From Adiantum capillus-veneris (taxonomy: Eukaryota > Streptophyta > Polypodiopsida > Polypodiales > Pteridaceae), in the NCBI GenBank assembly GCA_014529385.2, contig CM043963.1, forward strand, positions 105,305,912 to 105,369,911: a stretch of 64,000 nt of DNA. The letters run 5' to 3'. Below, piece by piece: positions 41,262 to 52,820 of the stretch (position 1 is the first letter of the stretch; every line of letters begins with the position of its first letter). The position numbers were made by a program, and so were the translations under genes. The notes beneath the pieces are model-generated. The model was not told the DNA's origin, ran no database searches, and worked only from the letters and a program-made list of their open reading frames with translations.

Positions 41262-44200
41262 GTGGGTGTAGTCATGAAGGCAGGTCTTATGGTTTGCAAA
41301 TAGTGACTAATCCTCAAATATGAAGTAATGTTTTCATGGGGATTCTCTTGGAGGAATCATTTTTCCTTTGATGTTAAAAGATCTGATCTTCTCTTGGGGT
41401 TGATAATACAAATTTGATTGATTGGTTATGGACCACTGTGCCTAATGTACTCCGAAGGAGTTACATATTTTTTGGTAGTTCACTCTATTTTTGGAGGGAA
41501 AGTCCTATTTTTTGAAGGAAACTCCATTTATGCCCTTCCAAAACCAACAAAATACCTAAAATGGTTTAAATGCCCGTCAAAAATCAAATTGTAAATTAAA
41601 AGATGGGCAATCTTGTCATGGTCCCCCAAAACACTCTTTTCTTCCCTTTACCATCGAGACCGAACTTCCTAACAACTTTAGAGTAGGGTGGGAGTGCCTC
41701 TTTCCCTACCTTGGAAGCACAAGTTGTACTCTTTTTTTTCAAATTTCAACACTTGTTTTTTTCATGAAAGAGAAAAAATATATGTTACACTAGATTTTTA
41801 AGTCATTTTTCTTGATTTAGGATTATAATTGGGCAATTTTTGACATAGAATACAACTAGTATCTTACATTTTCAATTGAACTTACACTAAAACCCAAAAT
41901 TGATGAGCATTGAGCCGCTATTCTCTCATAGTATTGATAAAGATGTCTTCATGTGGCTCTTCTTCCAAAGCTACCTATGTCTACTAACTTTTGGGTGACA
42001 AACATAGCTCAATTCATTTGAGTGGGCCCTTTCCAAATCTCTATTTAAAGATTGATGTTGTTATTCTTGATATGCTTCGAAAACAAATGACAAAGCTTTG
42101 AAAAGTAGCAACATGTATCATATGGCATACAGAGAGATCTCATTGTAAGATTGTCTCAAGTGAGTCCAAAGGAGCTAGCTTGGTTGGTTTGAGCACTAGA
42201 CCGCCATGACCTGGGTCATAGGTTCGAGTACGATCGAAAACGACCTTGGTAGTGCTCACGGACGTGTTTGTCGTTCCACACGGGATTTGTGCGGTTTGCC
42301 AAAAAATGATTGTTCTACTAAGGCTTACTACTATCTCTAATTAGCTCCTTGTGAAGTTTCAACATCATGCCTTGGCAAGTCCATCCGTTAGCATGAACCA
42401 AATCATGTGTTCCAATATGAATCTTTTTAATGTGCAAATGCAAGGTGTTACTTTAATATGTTTTTGGCTTTCTAAAACAAAAGAGTTGGGAATACATTTG
42501 AAATTTTATTATTTTCTAAAATGATTGGACCTACCTTTTCATTCAAGCATTGAAATTTTCTTTTGGTTCTCAATTGAAACGCTCTTTGGATTTGACTTTG
42601 TCAAAAGTCCGCTCCTTTCATAGCCGTACATTTCTTTACTTTATTTTGATTTTGTTGTTCTAGAATGCCAAGGCCTTCACTTCGTTTCTTTTGTGAATGG
42701 GTCCTTTCACTTAGAAGCCTGTGACTTCCTTTGTGTATTGTTGTTGTAAAATGCCAATGTGGCCACACTGCTTAGACCAATTTTCTCTTGCAAAGGTAAG
42801 CTACCTCTGGTTAGGAGTTTGATTGTATCTTTAAAAACGATAAAAAATCACTACCTTCCACCTTATCAAATTTATTGTCCGGCCATGCAACGGATTAGGT
42901 AAAAGACAAATATGAACCCACTATCTATTATGCAACAGGCAATGCATGGAGTAACCCACTATATAGTTACATAAATCAAATGTGTGGGTGGATTAACTTA
43001 TCATCATTGAAGTAGTACCTACAAAAGAAAAAGCTTCAACCACTCAATGGTCCTTGACGTGTCAAATACAGACATGTCAAAATATTCCCTTAAGATCCAA
43101 TGATGAAATAAGGAAGACCGCTAGAAATTATAGGAGTGCCATATAGAAGGAAAATAGTCGTGAGTTGTGGAAGGTAATAGAGCTTTTGTTGACTTTTGTT
43201 AGTTTTGCTTAAATAAGATTAGTTGAAGTCCACAATCTTTTCAGTCAAGACACAAGTATCAAGAAATCGAGAAACACTATGTAGAGATGGATAAGTGAAG
43301 GATTGACAACAACTTCCTTCTAATTTTGTCTATAATTCCACTATTGACAATACGTTGTCCGATGCGAAGTTGGTAAAAAGGCTTGACACACGCCTAGTTA
43401 GTTTGTTAAAGGCCAAACTTGATTTGAGACGTTAATCACCTAGGAGAGAAATTTAACGTCCCTACAAAGATATTGGTGTTTATTATTCTTCTTTGAGATT
43501 TAAATTCCATACCCATTTATGCAAAAGTTCCTTGGGACTACAACTATAACTTGCTGCAAGATCCAAGTGCTTTTAAGACATTTATGATTTACGATGTAAG
43601 TAGGGATGCATGAGTGCACACAAGTTGGAAAAAAAAGCACTTTGAGAGCACACAACATAAAGTACAAACCAGTATAGTTGGAATCCACATGAGCATGCAA
43701 ATTTGTGGCAACGATCCGCCCCATAGATTAAACAGCCTAAGGTGTACAGTATAACTTGTAGCTAATGGGTTGCTAATGCTTCATCCCTGGGTTCTGCTTC
43801 AATCTCCTTACATGTGAGACTACAAAATATTAAATACATAGCCTTGTAATGGGTATTTACATAAGGCAACCTACACCCTATTAATAGAGAACCATATTGA
43901 ACTAACCATGAAGAATAGTGGTTGCAAACCTTGGCTAACTATGCAACAAGGTTTCTATATCTTTGTCCGTCGTCAAAGCATCATATTCCTCAAATTAAAT
44001 GCCATCATATTAATGATGAAGGCATTCACTATTTTCCATCAATGTGTACAATCAAATTAACTTGAAAACTAGAATATCCTCCTTTGCTATTGACCTACAC
44101 AAACAATTATCATAAGTACATCTCTCAGATTACATTAGTATAGGCGCTCCCCAAATTATCTTGATACCTAGCATGCTAAAACTTATATATTGCTTTCTTC

Positions 44201-44279
44201 CCTCCACCTAGTTTTTTCTTGCTCCGCATTACATAAATCTCATACAAGCAGCATAGTTCTAAAGTTCAATTGGTAATAG
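41262..44279. other. Gene-free AT-rich interval
   Basis: About 3 kb with no long frame or recognisable domain on either strand. Small open frames (for example 43500-43724, minus) lack support. One SINE-like unit lies at 42171-42306. Confidence 0.6.
42171..42306 (+). mobile_element. SINE-like unit with polymerase III boxes
   Basis: TAGCTTGGTTGG (42176-42187) fits an A box and GGTTCGAGTAC (42221-42231) a B box, at tRNA-like spacing. About 70 bp of unrelated body follows (CACGGACGTGTTTGTCG) and ends in an A-rich tail (CCAAAAAATG). This layout is that of a short tRNA-derived SINE. No target duplication was confirmed. Confidence 0.55.
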
Positions 44280-45095
44280 ATTTCGACCATTCTACGCGGG
44301 AGTTCCATTTTGCTTGAGGCCTTGAAAATCCTCTTTCAACCGATCAAGGTATTGCGGTGGCATAAAACGAACTTTGAGCTTGTCTTGGAAGGCAGACCAA
44401 ATGTAAGATAGTAGTGCATTATCCGCAGCATGCTCAAGATCCTCAGCCAATTGTGACTCTTACCAGGCTTGATACCAATAAATGGCATCACTCGACAGAT
44501 ACATGGCAAAATTCAAAACTTTTTTGTTGTTGTTTTTCTTGTTAGTAGCAAAATAAGCCAAGAAAAAATCACAAAAGCATCCATCTTACTATCACACTTA
44601 CTGAAAGTGAACTTTTCAATGATTGGGTCGTTGGAGTCGTTGTCTCTACCTAGTCTACATCATGACTCGCCGGCCTCCTGAAGTGGATCCTTCTTTGAGG
44701 AGAGCACGTGCAAGAGCATGTGTTTGTCTCGGAGCACCTCACGCTCTAGTTCCATAGCTACCCTCTTTTCTTCGGCCGCTATGCATTGAGCTTCGTGTTC
44801 CCTCTTTAGAACATGCGTTCTCTTTCCACAGCGGCCCGTTGAGCCTCCTTTTCCCTTTTGGCTTCGATTCGTTGAGCTTCCTTTTCCCTTTCGATTATGG
44901 TTCGCAGAGCCTCCTCATTTCCATCATGGACTTTACAAATATCTCCATAAAATTTGGTGCAATCTGTGGCGTGGATGGGGACGTCGGGATGGACGAAGAT
45001 TTGAAAATCGTCCTCTTGGTGTATTCTTCTCCAACTTCAAAGTCATCACCTTCACGCGAAGTATCCATTTCGCTTCAGGTGATGACCATGCACTG
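44280..45095 (-). pseudogene. F4-type gag fragment
   Basis: The start near 45095-45070 is MVIT-SEMDTSREGD with an in-frame stop. It is related to MVITRSGMDTSLGGD at 60595, so both belong to one family (here F4). A charged helical region follows, then a broken gag domain (FAMYLSSDAIYWY, LSYIWSAFQDKLKVRFMPPQ) ending at a stop near 44280. Downstream pol is missing, so this is a truncated relic. Confidence 0.65.
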
Positions 45096-45384
45096 AGTAC
45101 TAAGGCACTTGGGTTCTTCGGGTACTTAAGGTTTTGGGGGTGCTTAGGGTACTTGGGGTTCTTGGTACTTGGTGCTGCTTGCAATAAAGAAGGCTTTTCT
45201 CTTACCCAAGCTCATTCCTGCGGGTGCATCCCTTGGCGGCCTTACACTCACCACCTCACGTTGATTGGCATGCCGCAATGTGCAAGGTCCACTCTCAATG
45301 AGTGGAAAGAGGAACGAGGAGAGACTGGACAAGCCCTTCTTTTTTGGATTACTTGTCAACTCTTCAAAAACATAGAGAGGTTTC

Positions 45385-46231
45385 AAACCCCCCTCCAAGG
45401 GCCCCCCTCTCTTATCGCTAGAGAGGTATTTGCTTCAGATTGCCCAAATGTTGTTACAATGGTCCTAGATGCTGAGATGTTGATGGGATCTTGTCGTAGA
45501 TTCTCGGATCTGCGAGTTGAAATGCAAAACACTAGGGATCTTGAATGGGATCTACAACTACAACGAGGCTATGGGCTAATCTGTTAACGCCGACGTTGGC
45601 GATGGGCTGAAACCTGAAAAACGCTGGCTGATCTGAGGGCAGAATCTGAAATCACTAGCTGATCTGTTGTCTTGGGCTGAAAACTGAAAAGCCTGGTACT
45701 GATAGCGGGATTTGCGACGGTACGGTGAGGTTATGGCTGAATACTAAAAACGCTGGTACTGATGGGGTGATCTGGTGCAAAAATGCAAGAGATGCCGAGG
45801 TACTGCATGTACTTGGTACTGGTACTAATACCAAGGTACCGACGATTCTAACTTCTGCTTGAGAAGTCACCCCTAGGGTCACCTATATATGGGATTAAAG
45901 TTGGGTCAGGCAATGCCAATAAAAATCCCACGATTTCTAGAAACACTTATTAATGAGTTAATGACCTCACTTATAAGAGGTCTTCACATGCAGATAAATA
46001 CCTAGGCTGGGTACTAATGCAGCTATATGGAAACACTTCCCAGTGCCACAGGTAGCAAACATTGGCTATGCTCATATACAATCAGAGGATATGCAACTAA
46101 TCTAAAGTGCCTGGACATGCAAGTCCTACGCACAGGCTCACAAGGGTGCCAGAACACTTCCTAGGTTGTCCTAAACCCTAGAAATAGGAGTTAGCGTGTC
46201 CACATGCACATAGGGTTAGATGTGCACGTGA
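45385..46231 (-). repeat. F4-family LTR, diverged copy
   Basis: Its right end (CACATAGGGTTAGATGTGC ... GTGACA) and blocks such as CAGAGGATATGCA and GGACATGCA match the LTRs at 58010-59075 and 61093-62316. The left part carries repeats of the type AAACGCTGG and CTGATCTG. The left edge is uncertain and no primer site is readable. It lies between a gag fragment and an integrase fragment, as if one LTR were shared by two elements after recombination. Confidence 0.65.
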
Positions 46232-46740
46232 CAAAAAGTGAGCATCTACTCATGGTATGACAGAAGCATGCCATCGGCCATGCCATGTCATGATATGTCA
46301 ATTCCTCCCACTTCATCCATTGAGCATCGAGAAATCTCTGTGTTCTTCCCCGAGTGGTGCCATCTTTATGAGCAAGTATTTGTTCTAGAATCAAAATCTC
46401 TTCAACCTGTTTTACTTCTGGTTGAGCGTCATTCAAAGGTTCACTAAGTAGTTCTTCTTTGAATGGCTTAAGAAGGTTGACATGGAAGGCATTGGGATTT
46501 TTCAATGTGATGGTAATTCTAGTCGAAAGGAAACATCGTTAATGCTATGAATTGCCTTGAACGGGCCATAGTAACTACTAACGTTAACTGAGTTTAGGAT
46601 ACAACCGTTCTTTGCCTTTCTTCTTTCGTAGTTCTGCCTTTTCAAAACCAAGCAAATCCGAGTCACCTACTTTAATGCGCACTGTAGTTGAGCCACGTGG
46701 ACAAGCTACTACTACATTCGTCAGTCTTAGTTTAGCATAG
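46232..46740 (-). pseudogene. Ty3 integrase C-terminal part and chromodomain-like fragment
   Basis: The piece reads VGDSDLLGFEKAELRKKKG, an AFHVNLLKPF motif and a chromodomain-type start (EEILILEQILAHKDGTTRG), then DAQWMKWEEL. It resembles the equivalent part of element 2 but is a different copy. The last residues run into the LTR at 46231. The upstream part lies at 47560-47804, separated by an insert. Confidence 0.75.
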
Positions 46741-46744
46741 GATC

Positions 46745-47430
46745 TAGCCTTGCACTTTGTGAGCCTCTAGAGAGCAGGGCGTGCATGCCCAGGCAGGTCA
46801 TAGTTGCATACCCTCTCTTGCATAGTACAGTCATTTCAGCATATAGGCATAGGAACGGTCTCTCAAGTCGCATGTGAACGATCCCTTAAGTCGTGTATTA
46901 ATAAGTGACTTTTCAGCTTTATTTTCCAAGATCGTGGGGGCTGATTTTATGGCTGCTCGACCCAGCATGGATTTGCTATATAAGTGAGCCTAGGGTCTCT
47001 TCCCTTAGCAAGTCAAGACCCGGCATTACCAAGCACCAAAGTACCAACAGTACTAGCGTTTTCAGCCCTTCATCATCAGTGTTTTCAGCCTCCCACAATC
47101 AGCATTTTTCAGCCCTTATCGCCAGCATCAGCGTTTTTCAGCACCTTAGTAGATCAGCGTTTTAGGCCAGAGTCTCCAACACCCTAGTGTTAGCAGAATT
47201 CAGCCCTTCATCATTAGCGTTTCCACCATTCAGCCGCAGCATCCCAGCAACACCAAGTATCTACAACACAAGTATCCCTCAGCATCTCACAAGAACCAAG
47301 CATCTACCGCAACTACCATCAGCATCTCAGCATCTAGGATCATTGTAACAGCATTGTGCAAGTCAATAAAGCAAGTACTTGCTCTGGCAACAGAGCAAGG
47401 GGCCCTTGAGGGTGGTTGGGACCCGACGTG

Positions 47431-47491
<61 letters not shown>

Positions 47492-47560
47492 TCATTGTGT
47501 TCAGTTCAGTTTCTCTTTTCAAGTGAAGTAAAGTAACCTTGTGTTTGTGCGGAGTACTAG
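46745..47560 (+). mobile_element. LTR-like insert with TATA box and (CT)n tract
   Basis: This segment separates two halves of one integrase frame. On the plus strand it has TATATAAGTGAGCC (46977-46990), then repeated CAGCGTTTTTCAGCC-type units (47040-47230), then a (CT)n tract (47433-47490). Ordering and composition suggest an LTR. Exact ends are not clear; flanking GACA occurs on both sides. Confidence 0.5.
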
Positions 47561-47804
47561 ATCCAAGCTAAATCCACTAAACTCTTCCGCTGCTCCAGAC
47601 ATGTCAACAGTGCGTTTTTGCTTGTCTTGTGGTTTTTGCAACACTTCTTCAACCTTGGAGTAGGCGATATCCAAATCTTGCACGAGTTTGTTGTGAGCAA
47701 AATTGGTGGGACTTTGCAAGTCCCCTCGGTGATCTCAAAAGGTGCTTTGTCAGCAGAGAAATAAGTGGTGTTATTGTAGGCAAACTCAATGAGTGGTAAG
47801 TACT
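47560..47804 (-). pseudogene. Upstream half of the split integrase fragment
   Basis: It has FSADKAPFEIT-type sequence and LVQDLDIAYSKVEEVLQKPQ, matching the region just before VGD in Ty3 integrases. It fits the 46232-46740 fragment in order and orientation. The left end runs into the insert and the right end into an inverted LTR at 47807. Confidence 0.65.
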
Positions 47805-47806
47805 TG

Positions 47807-48260
47807 TCACATGCACATCTAACCCTATGTGCATGTGGACAAGCTAACTCCTAATTCTAGGGCTTAGGACAGCCTAGGAAGTGTTCTTGCACCCTTGTGA
47901 GCCTGTACGCAAGACGTGCATCTCTAGACACTTCTTTTCGTTGCATGGATTTTTTGTGGCATTGCCCGACCTAGCTTTAATTCCACATATGATTTTTTGT
48001 GGCATTGCCCGACCTAGCTTTAATTCCAAGCATAAGTGCCCTCATTACAAGCACCAAGAACCCTTAGTACCTCAACATCTCCAAGGATTTTGCAGCAGAT
48101 CAGCCTACAGCACCCCATCAGCACTAGCGTTTTCAGTTTCAGTCATAACCTTGCCATACCATCGCAGATCCAGCCATCAATACCACGGTTCTCAGTTTTC
48201 AGCCTAAGAGAGCAGATCAACCAGAGTTTTCAGATTTCAACCCTAGCCTCCATAGTCACA
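47807..48260 (+). repeat. Inverted F4-type LTR fragment
   Basis: TGTCACATGCACATCTAACCC and the following 100 bp are the reverse complement of the right end of the LTR at 46231. It includes a 43-bp direct repeat (GATTTTTTGTGGCATTGCCC, starting near 47948 and 47991). CAGCGTTTTC-type units appear from 48100. The right end is lost near 48260-48300. Confidence 0.7.
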
Positions 48261-48299
48261 TGGGGACGGGGACGGGTCTCGAGGACGTGGCAAAACAGG

Positions 48300-48719
48300 G
48301 GATGAGGGACGCGACAGGGGACGCGCTTTAAAAACCACTAGTTCTTTGCAAATTTAATACTGAGACAACAGTGAACACTAAGAGCACAAGATTGCAAAGA
48401 AAAAGTAGGTTTTGCACTCATATTACATATAATACCAAAATATAACAAAGGGCGTGCGGCATGCACGATACCATTGGTGTGGTGATCAAGCATCAATCAT
48501 CCTCGCCAAAGGGCAAAACATAATAATGTACAAGTGAAGAGTGGATAAGTAGACTTTAGCATAAATGGGAGTCAAAAAGGGAAGGACTCGAATCAAGACT
48601 CAAGAGGTCTAGACTCTACATGTTGGCCCATGGTGCCAACTGAATGACAACTGGCTCTGCATAGTCCATTTGATCCAAAAATCATCCTCAAGTGGTGTTG
48701 TCTCAATCTCTCCCTCTGC
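48300..48719. other. Flank of the hAT relic
   Basis: About 400 bp without a gene. It probably belongs to the 3' part of the hAT transposase relic, which reads leftward. No terminal inverted repeat was recognised. Confidence 0.4.
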
Positions 48720-50948
48720 ATCTATCTGTGTCTTTGGGATAGGACCATCCTCTGCAAGTGCCCACTTCGCGAAATCATCCTTTGGTCTGACGTGGAAAGC
48801 ATCTTCAAATTTGATGAGACATAAATGAGATCATTGGCTCTCTGCACATCAAGACGATTCCTCTTCTTTGAGGCAACATGAGCATACACACTCCAAAGTT
48901 GCTCCAAGCAACTTGTAGTGCATGCTTGGCTAAGAAAGCGAATAGCCAAATCTTGTAAACCGCCCAATCCCGCCCCAAACTCCTCCCACCAAAGAGCACT
49001 CCCCATTTCAAAGCGAGATGCTTGTGCATCAAGCATGTGACAAATTTCTCCCTTTCCATTCCTGTAGACATTGATTTGCCTCCGAAACTCGGTTCTTTCC
49101 TTTGGGTCAGGCACAAGGCGCGCAAGAATGGTTTGCCAACCATTCATCACCTCTTTGTCCTTTCATTGGTTCCCTTGTTGGAATTGTAGATCCACTACAT
49201 AAGCGGACGCATGAAGAGGAGAATGGTAGGCATTCCAGCTTTACACACACAATTCTTAGATCTCCTCTTACCTACGTTATCAAGATTCAAAACAAAGTTA
49301 CAAACTCAAGAGAGTAAACTTGTAAAGCATAGGGAAAACTTAAAAGTGACTCGTGCGACGTGAATACCTATCGGGGTCGATCACAAGTTTTTCAAGAGAG
49401 GCAATCTGTAACAAACTGCTGACATGTCAAAGCCTAAAGAATGGAGCCAACTTACAGATGCCGGCCGAGGGGCCTAAACCCTAAGAAGAACAAGTAACAG
49501 AAGAAGTCCTCCCAACTTACTGGGACCCCGTCCGATGGGGCCCCAAGTGACATAAAGGATTAAAATAAAGCATGACCCGCACACACGCAGAAAAACTGAT
49601 GGCGTGGCAAACTTTCAAAAATTGCGCTAGCATGATGACGTAGCATGCTGTACGAATTTCCGCGTTTTGCGTTGGCTGATGATGTGGCAGTTGTACGGGT
49701 TTCCGTGATTTACGCTGGCAGCTTTTGGGCTTTGCTTTTGGGACCAAAAGCTTTTGAGTTTTAAAGGCTTTTTACTGTAACTGCTTTTCAGGCCAAGGGC
49801 CTTTAAATATGAGGTTAGGGCTCATTCTCTGGCATGCTTCCTGGCAAAGGTGCAGAGTCTCGAGTACCGGTTTGTACTGTGTTGATGCAATATAAAGAAA
49901 TACCGAAAGGGGCACCAAGGTTTGGGGCCAATACTCCCTGGGGTGAAATTCCGCCACTCCGTGTCGCGTGTCATCTCTCTCTCTTTCAGTTCAGTTGTTA
50001 TTGAAGCGCTAAAAGTATAGTCAATCTGTTCTTTTCTATTGGCACATGGTGCCCGTCTTGTGACAAATCATGGTGTCCATGGCCTCATATATCTTGCCGA
50101 TACAAGGTTTATGGAATCCAACACCCGCAAGAGGTGGATGATAGGCTTCACCATTTTGGAGATTGTCTTTACTTCCTCCCACCATTCCGGCACGTTGGCC
50201 TGTGCTTGGCATGCCACTCCATTGACACTTTTTGACTCGGGCATTGCCAAGAACTCATCACTAATGAAGAGTCCCCTCAATGCCCCACTACATGAACTCT
50301 AGCGATGGAGCATAATGAAGTTGAAGGCGAAGCGAGTCTCTGAGTATTTGAGAAAAGCTAGCTTTGACCTCTTTGAAAATTCAACCCTCACCTATTTAGA
50401 AAAATCAAGTTTCAACATTCAAAACGAGAATTGGCCTTCCATACTGAAATTAGATTCGAATTGAAATGATGATTAATGGTTACCTTTTGATGATTATTAA
50501 CAAAAGTCACCATTGTATTTGCATGCTCAATGACGGGGGAAATATATTCCAAGGGACCTATATCTTTGAGAAGATTGTTGAGGCAATGAGCCATGCAATA
50601 ATGTGACCGTGGTTTAAAGGGATTCGATGATGGCTCCGGCGGCACGATTGTTATTTTCTCCATCGGTGACGATGGAATGACATCGTGCTTGCCCACCTTC
50701 TCAATGGTAAGCGCCCACTCCGATGCAAGTACTTGCGCACTCTTCTCGGTTCCCGATGCATCGTGGGAGTCAATGAAATACATCTCCCTCCGAGAATATG
50801 CCACCACGCCATGAATGGAGCGGCGACGGATATCACTCCACCCATTCACAATGAGGGATACCCCATTCTTCTTCCATGAAGCCCTTGTGGATACACATGC
50901 CGCCTCCACCATTATTTTCTCCCTGTCAAGAAGAGTGGTGCGCACCAA
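48720..50948 (-). pseudogene. hAT-type transposase relic
   Basis: Three pieces in order. At 50948-50412: a DUF659-type region with KKNGVSLIVNGWSD, DASGTEKSAQVLA and an AHCLNNLLKDIG motif. At 50280-50040: VPEWWEEVKTISKMVKPI and GKIYEAMDT. At 49150-48720: the C-terminal dimerisation part with LWWEEFGAGLGGLQDLAIRFLS, VYAHVASKKRNRLD and NDLIYVSSNLKML. This order is that of plant hAT transposases. An insert at 49407-50021 lies between the last two pieces, and frameshifts occur. The N-terminal BED finger is missing; the frame is lost before the F5 LTR at 51073. Confidence 0.82.
49407..50021 (+). mobile_element. F5-related solo LTR-like insert in the hAT relic
   Basis: It starts TGTAACAAACTGCTGACATG, like the F5 LTRs at 51073 and 55703. 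It contains the shared blocks AAAGAAATACCGAAAGGGGC and TTTGGGGCCAATACTCCC. An 8-bp direct repeat CAATCTGT lies at both ends (49402-49409 and 50022-50029). No interior remains, so it is a solo LTR or a diverged relative. Confidence 0.6.
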
Positions 50949-51072
50949 CTTCCTGCCGCTACTTGCAAGAGCTTAGAGGAGTACAATCGGAGGTTCTGTA
51001 AAACGTTGCTCTCAGTAACCTCCTACAGGTTTGTGCCACTGATAGAGCAGATTGAGAAGTATTGTTGTGGAC

Positions 51073-51603
51073 TGTCATAAACTGATGACGTGGCAAGGAC
51101 CCCACAATTGCGCCGACAAGCTGACTGTGCGAACAGTCTCGGAAAACGCGTCGAACTTAGCGCTGATACGTGGCAATTGTACGAACGACAGTGTACGGAC
51201 CCGCTTTTTGCGCTAACGTGACATTCTGTACGAATCTATGTAAATTGCGCGAACTGATTTTTGCAGGCAGCTTTTGGGACAATTGCTTTTGAGTTAAAAG
51301 CTTTTCAGTTTAAAGATTCTTGGGGCTCTGCTTTTGGGCATCCCTTGTACTTATAAATAAGTGGGCTAGGCCTCACTTCTTAGAGCATCTAGACGCAGAG
51401 TCTGAGAGTGAGCCCCTACCTACTCTCTTGTACTTTGAACACAGATTAATGTAAAAAGAAATACCAAAGGGGCGACACTCTTTGGGGCCAATACCTCTGG
51501 GCACGGAACTACGCCGGGCCGTGTCGTCTTTTGTGAATTGTTTTAAAATGAATCTCTGCTGTGTCGCGGTAGAATTTAGACTGGGGTGTCCAAGTTTGTT
51601 ACA
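51073..51603 (+). repeat. F5 copy 1, 5' LTR
   Basis: 531 bp from TGTCATAAACTGATGACGTGG to CCAAGTTTGTTACA. It aligns with 55703-56291. A TATA box candidate TATAAATA lies at 51352-51359, followed by the transcribed part with AAAGAAATACCAAAGGGG. A primer site (TAGTATCAAAGC, 51605-51616; initiator-Met type with two changes) follows after one base. Confidence 0.85.
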
Positions 51604-51650
51604 GTAGTATCAAAGCGCAGCCGATTTCTCTTCTACCGGTCGGGGCACTT

Positions 51651-52820
51651 ATGGATTCCAACAAGAAACAGTCGACTTCTTCTGCATTTGCGAATGCGGG
51701 AGGAGATCACGAAGGAGATTCTCATGAGCAAACAAAGGAAGAGTATGGCCCACCTCGGCCTACTCAGTTCGAGATTGAAGAGATGGAACGTCGACAATTG
51801 GTTGACGAGGCAACAAAGCAGATGATTTAAATTGCGGAAGATCCGAAATTTGCAAAATTTTTGTCTCAGCAATCCATCGCAGAAGTGCACACACAGTGGC
51901 AGAAAGCCACATAACCACCAATCAAACCGGCAATCAAGAAACCTCTTTCTCCGAGGATGTTTACAGAGCAAGAATTACAAGAGGTGGTTCAGACACAGAT
52001 CAGTCGGCTTTTGGACGCAAACAACAAATCCAAAAAGCACGAGGAAAAGCACAAGAAAGGAACTCACTTCCCGGATTATTTGGGTCGTCAATCTTCTTTT
52101 GCATTGGCAAGAAAGCAGAAGAAGCGTGTACGATTTGAAGGACTACCCAGTTCTTCTTCTGACAGTTCTTCTAGCTCTTCTGACTCGAGTGAAGAAGACA
52201 GACAAAAAAGGCAAGAAGCGAAGCAAAAAGCAAAGCTTCGGAAAGGGCAAGAAAAAGGCAAAGAAGCCTAGATTTCGCCTTGTTTCTGATAGTTCTACAG
52301 AGAAGTCATCCTCAAACAGTTCGGACTCCAACGATTACATGTTTTATGCAAAGAAGAAGCATTTTTACAAAGCCAACCAATATGACTTCCTCGAAGATAA
52401 AAGCAAAAAAAAGTAAAAGAATTCATAGAAGGTAGATAGTCGATTAAGTTTGACTCTTTTCCTGGATTCCGAGATACTCCGAGGGCTTTGGCCTTCATTT
52501 AGCAGTTTGACAAAGCTTTCTATGGAGGGCATTACTCAAAGCACTCCAAGATTAGGAGGGCTACATGTTTCTTCAAGGGAAATGCTCGAACATGGTGGTC
52601 CACTCTTCTTTTGAGGTAGGAAGCTCCAGTTAAATGGTTGAAATTCAAAAGGCTCTTTATTTCTTCTTGGCTGACTCCGGAGTACGAACGAGATATACGA
52701 AGTGCTTGGAATCATCTTCGGATGACCAAGGGAGATTCTCTGGACACTTATTGCTACCAACCTTTTCATTTAAGAAGGTCTCGTTTAAGGAACAGATTGA
52801 GCAGTTTTGTGCGGACTTCC
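51651..52820 (+). pseudogene. F5 copy 1 gag relic
   Basis: The ATG at 51651 opens a frame with two TAA stops (51828 and about 51912) that could be former CAA codons. It includes FTEQELQEVVQTQISRLLD and a Ser/Asp-rich part. After a shift near 52200 the next frame has KKAKKPRFRLVSDSSTE and MFYAKKKHFYKANQYDFLED. Further frames carry a gag domain (FDKAFYGGHYSKHSK, NARTWWSTLLL, KFKRLFISSWLTPEYERD). It is cut at 52820 by element F6. The same order recurs in copy 2. Confidence 0.8.

Noticed and set aside
43500-43724. 74-codon minus-strand frame
   Set aside because: Isolated in AT-rich DNA with no similarity that I can recognise and no gene-like context.
49407-50021. Insert in the hAT relic as an intron
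   Set aside because: It aligns with F5 LTR blocks and has an 8-bp flanking direct repeat, so an insertion is more likely.
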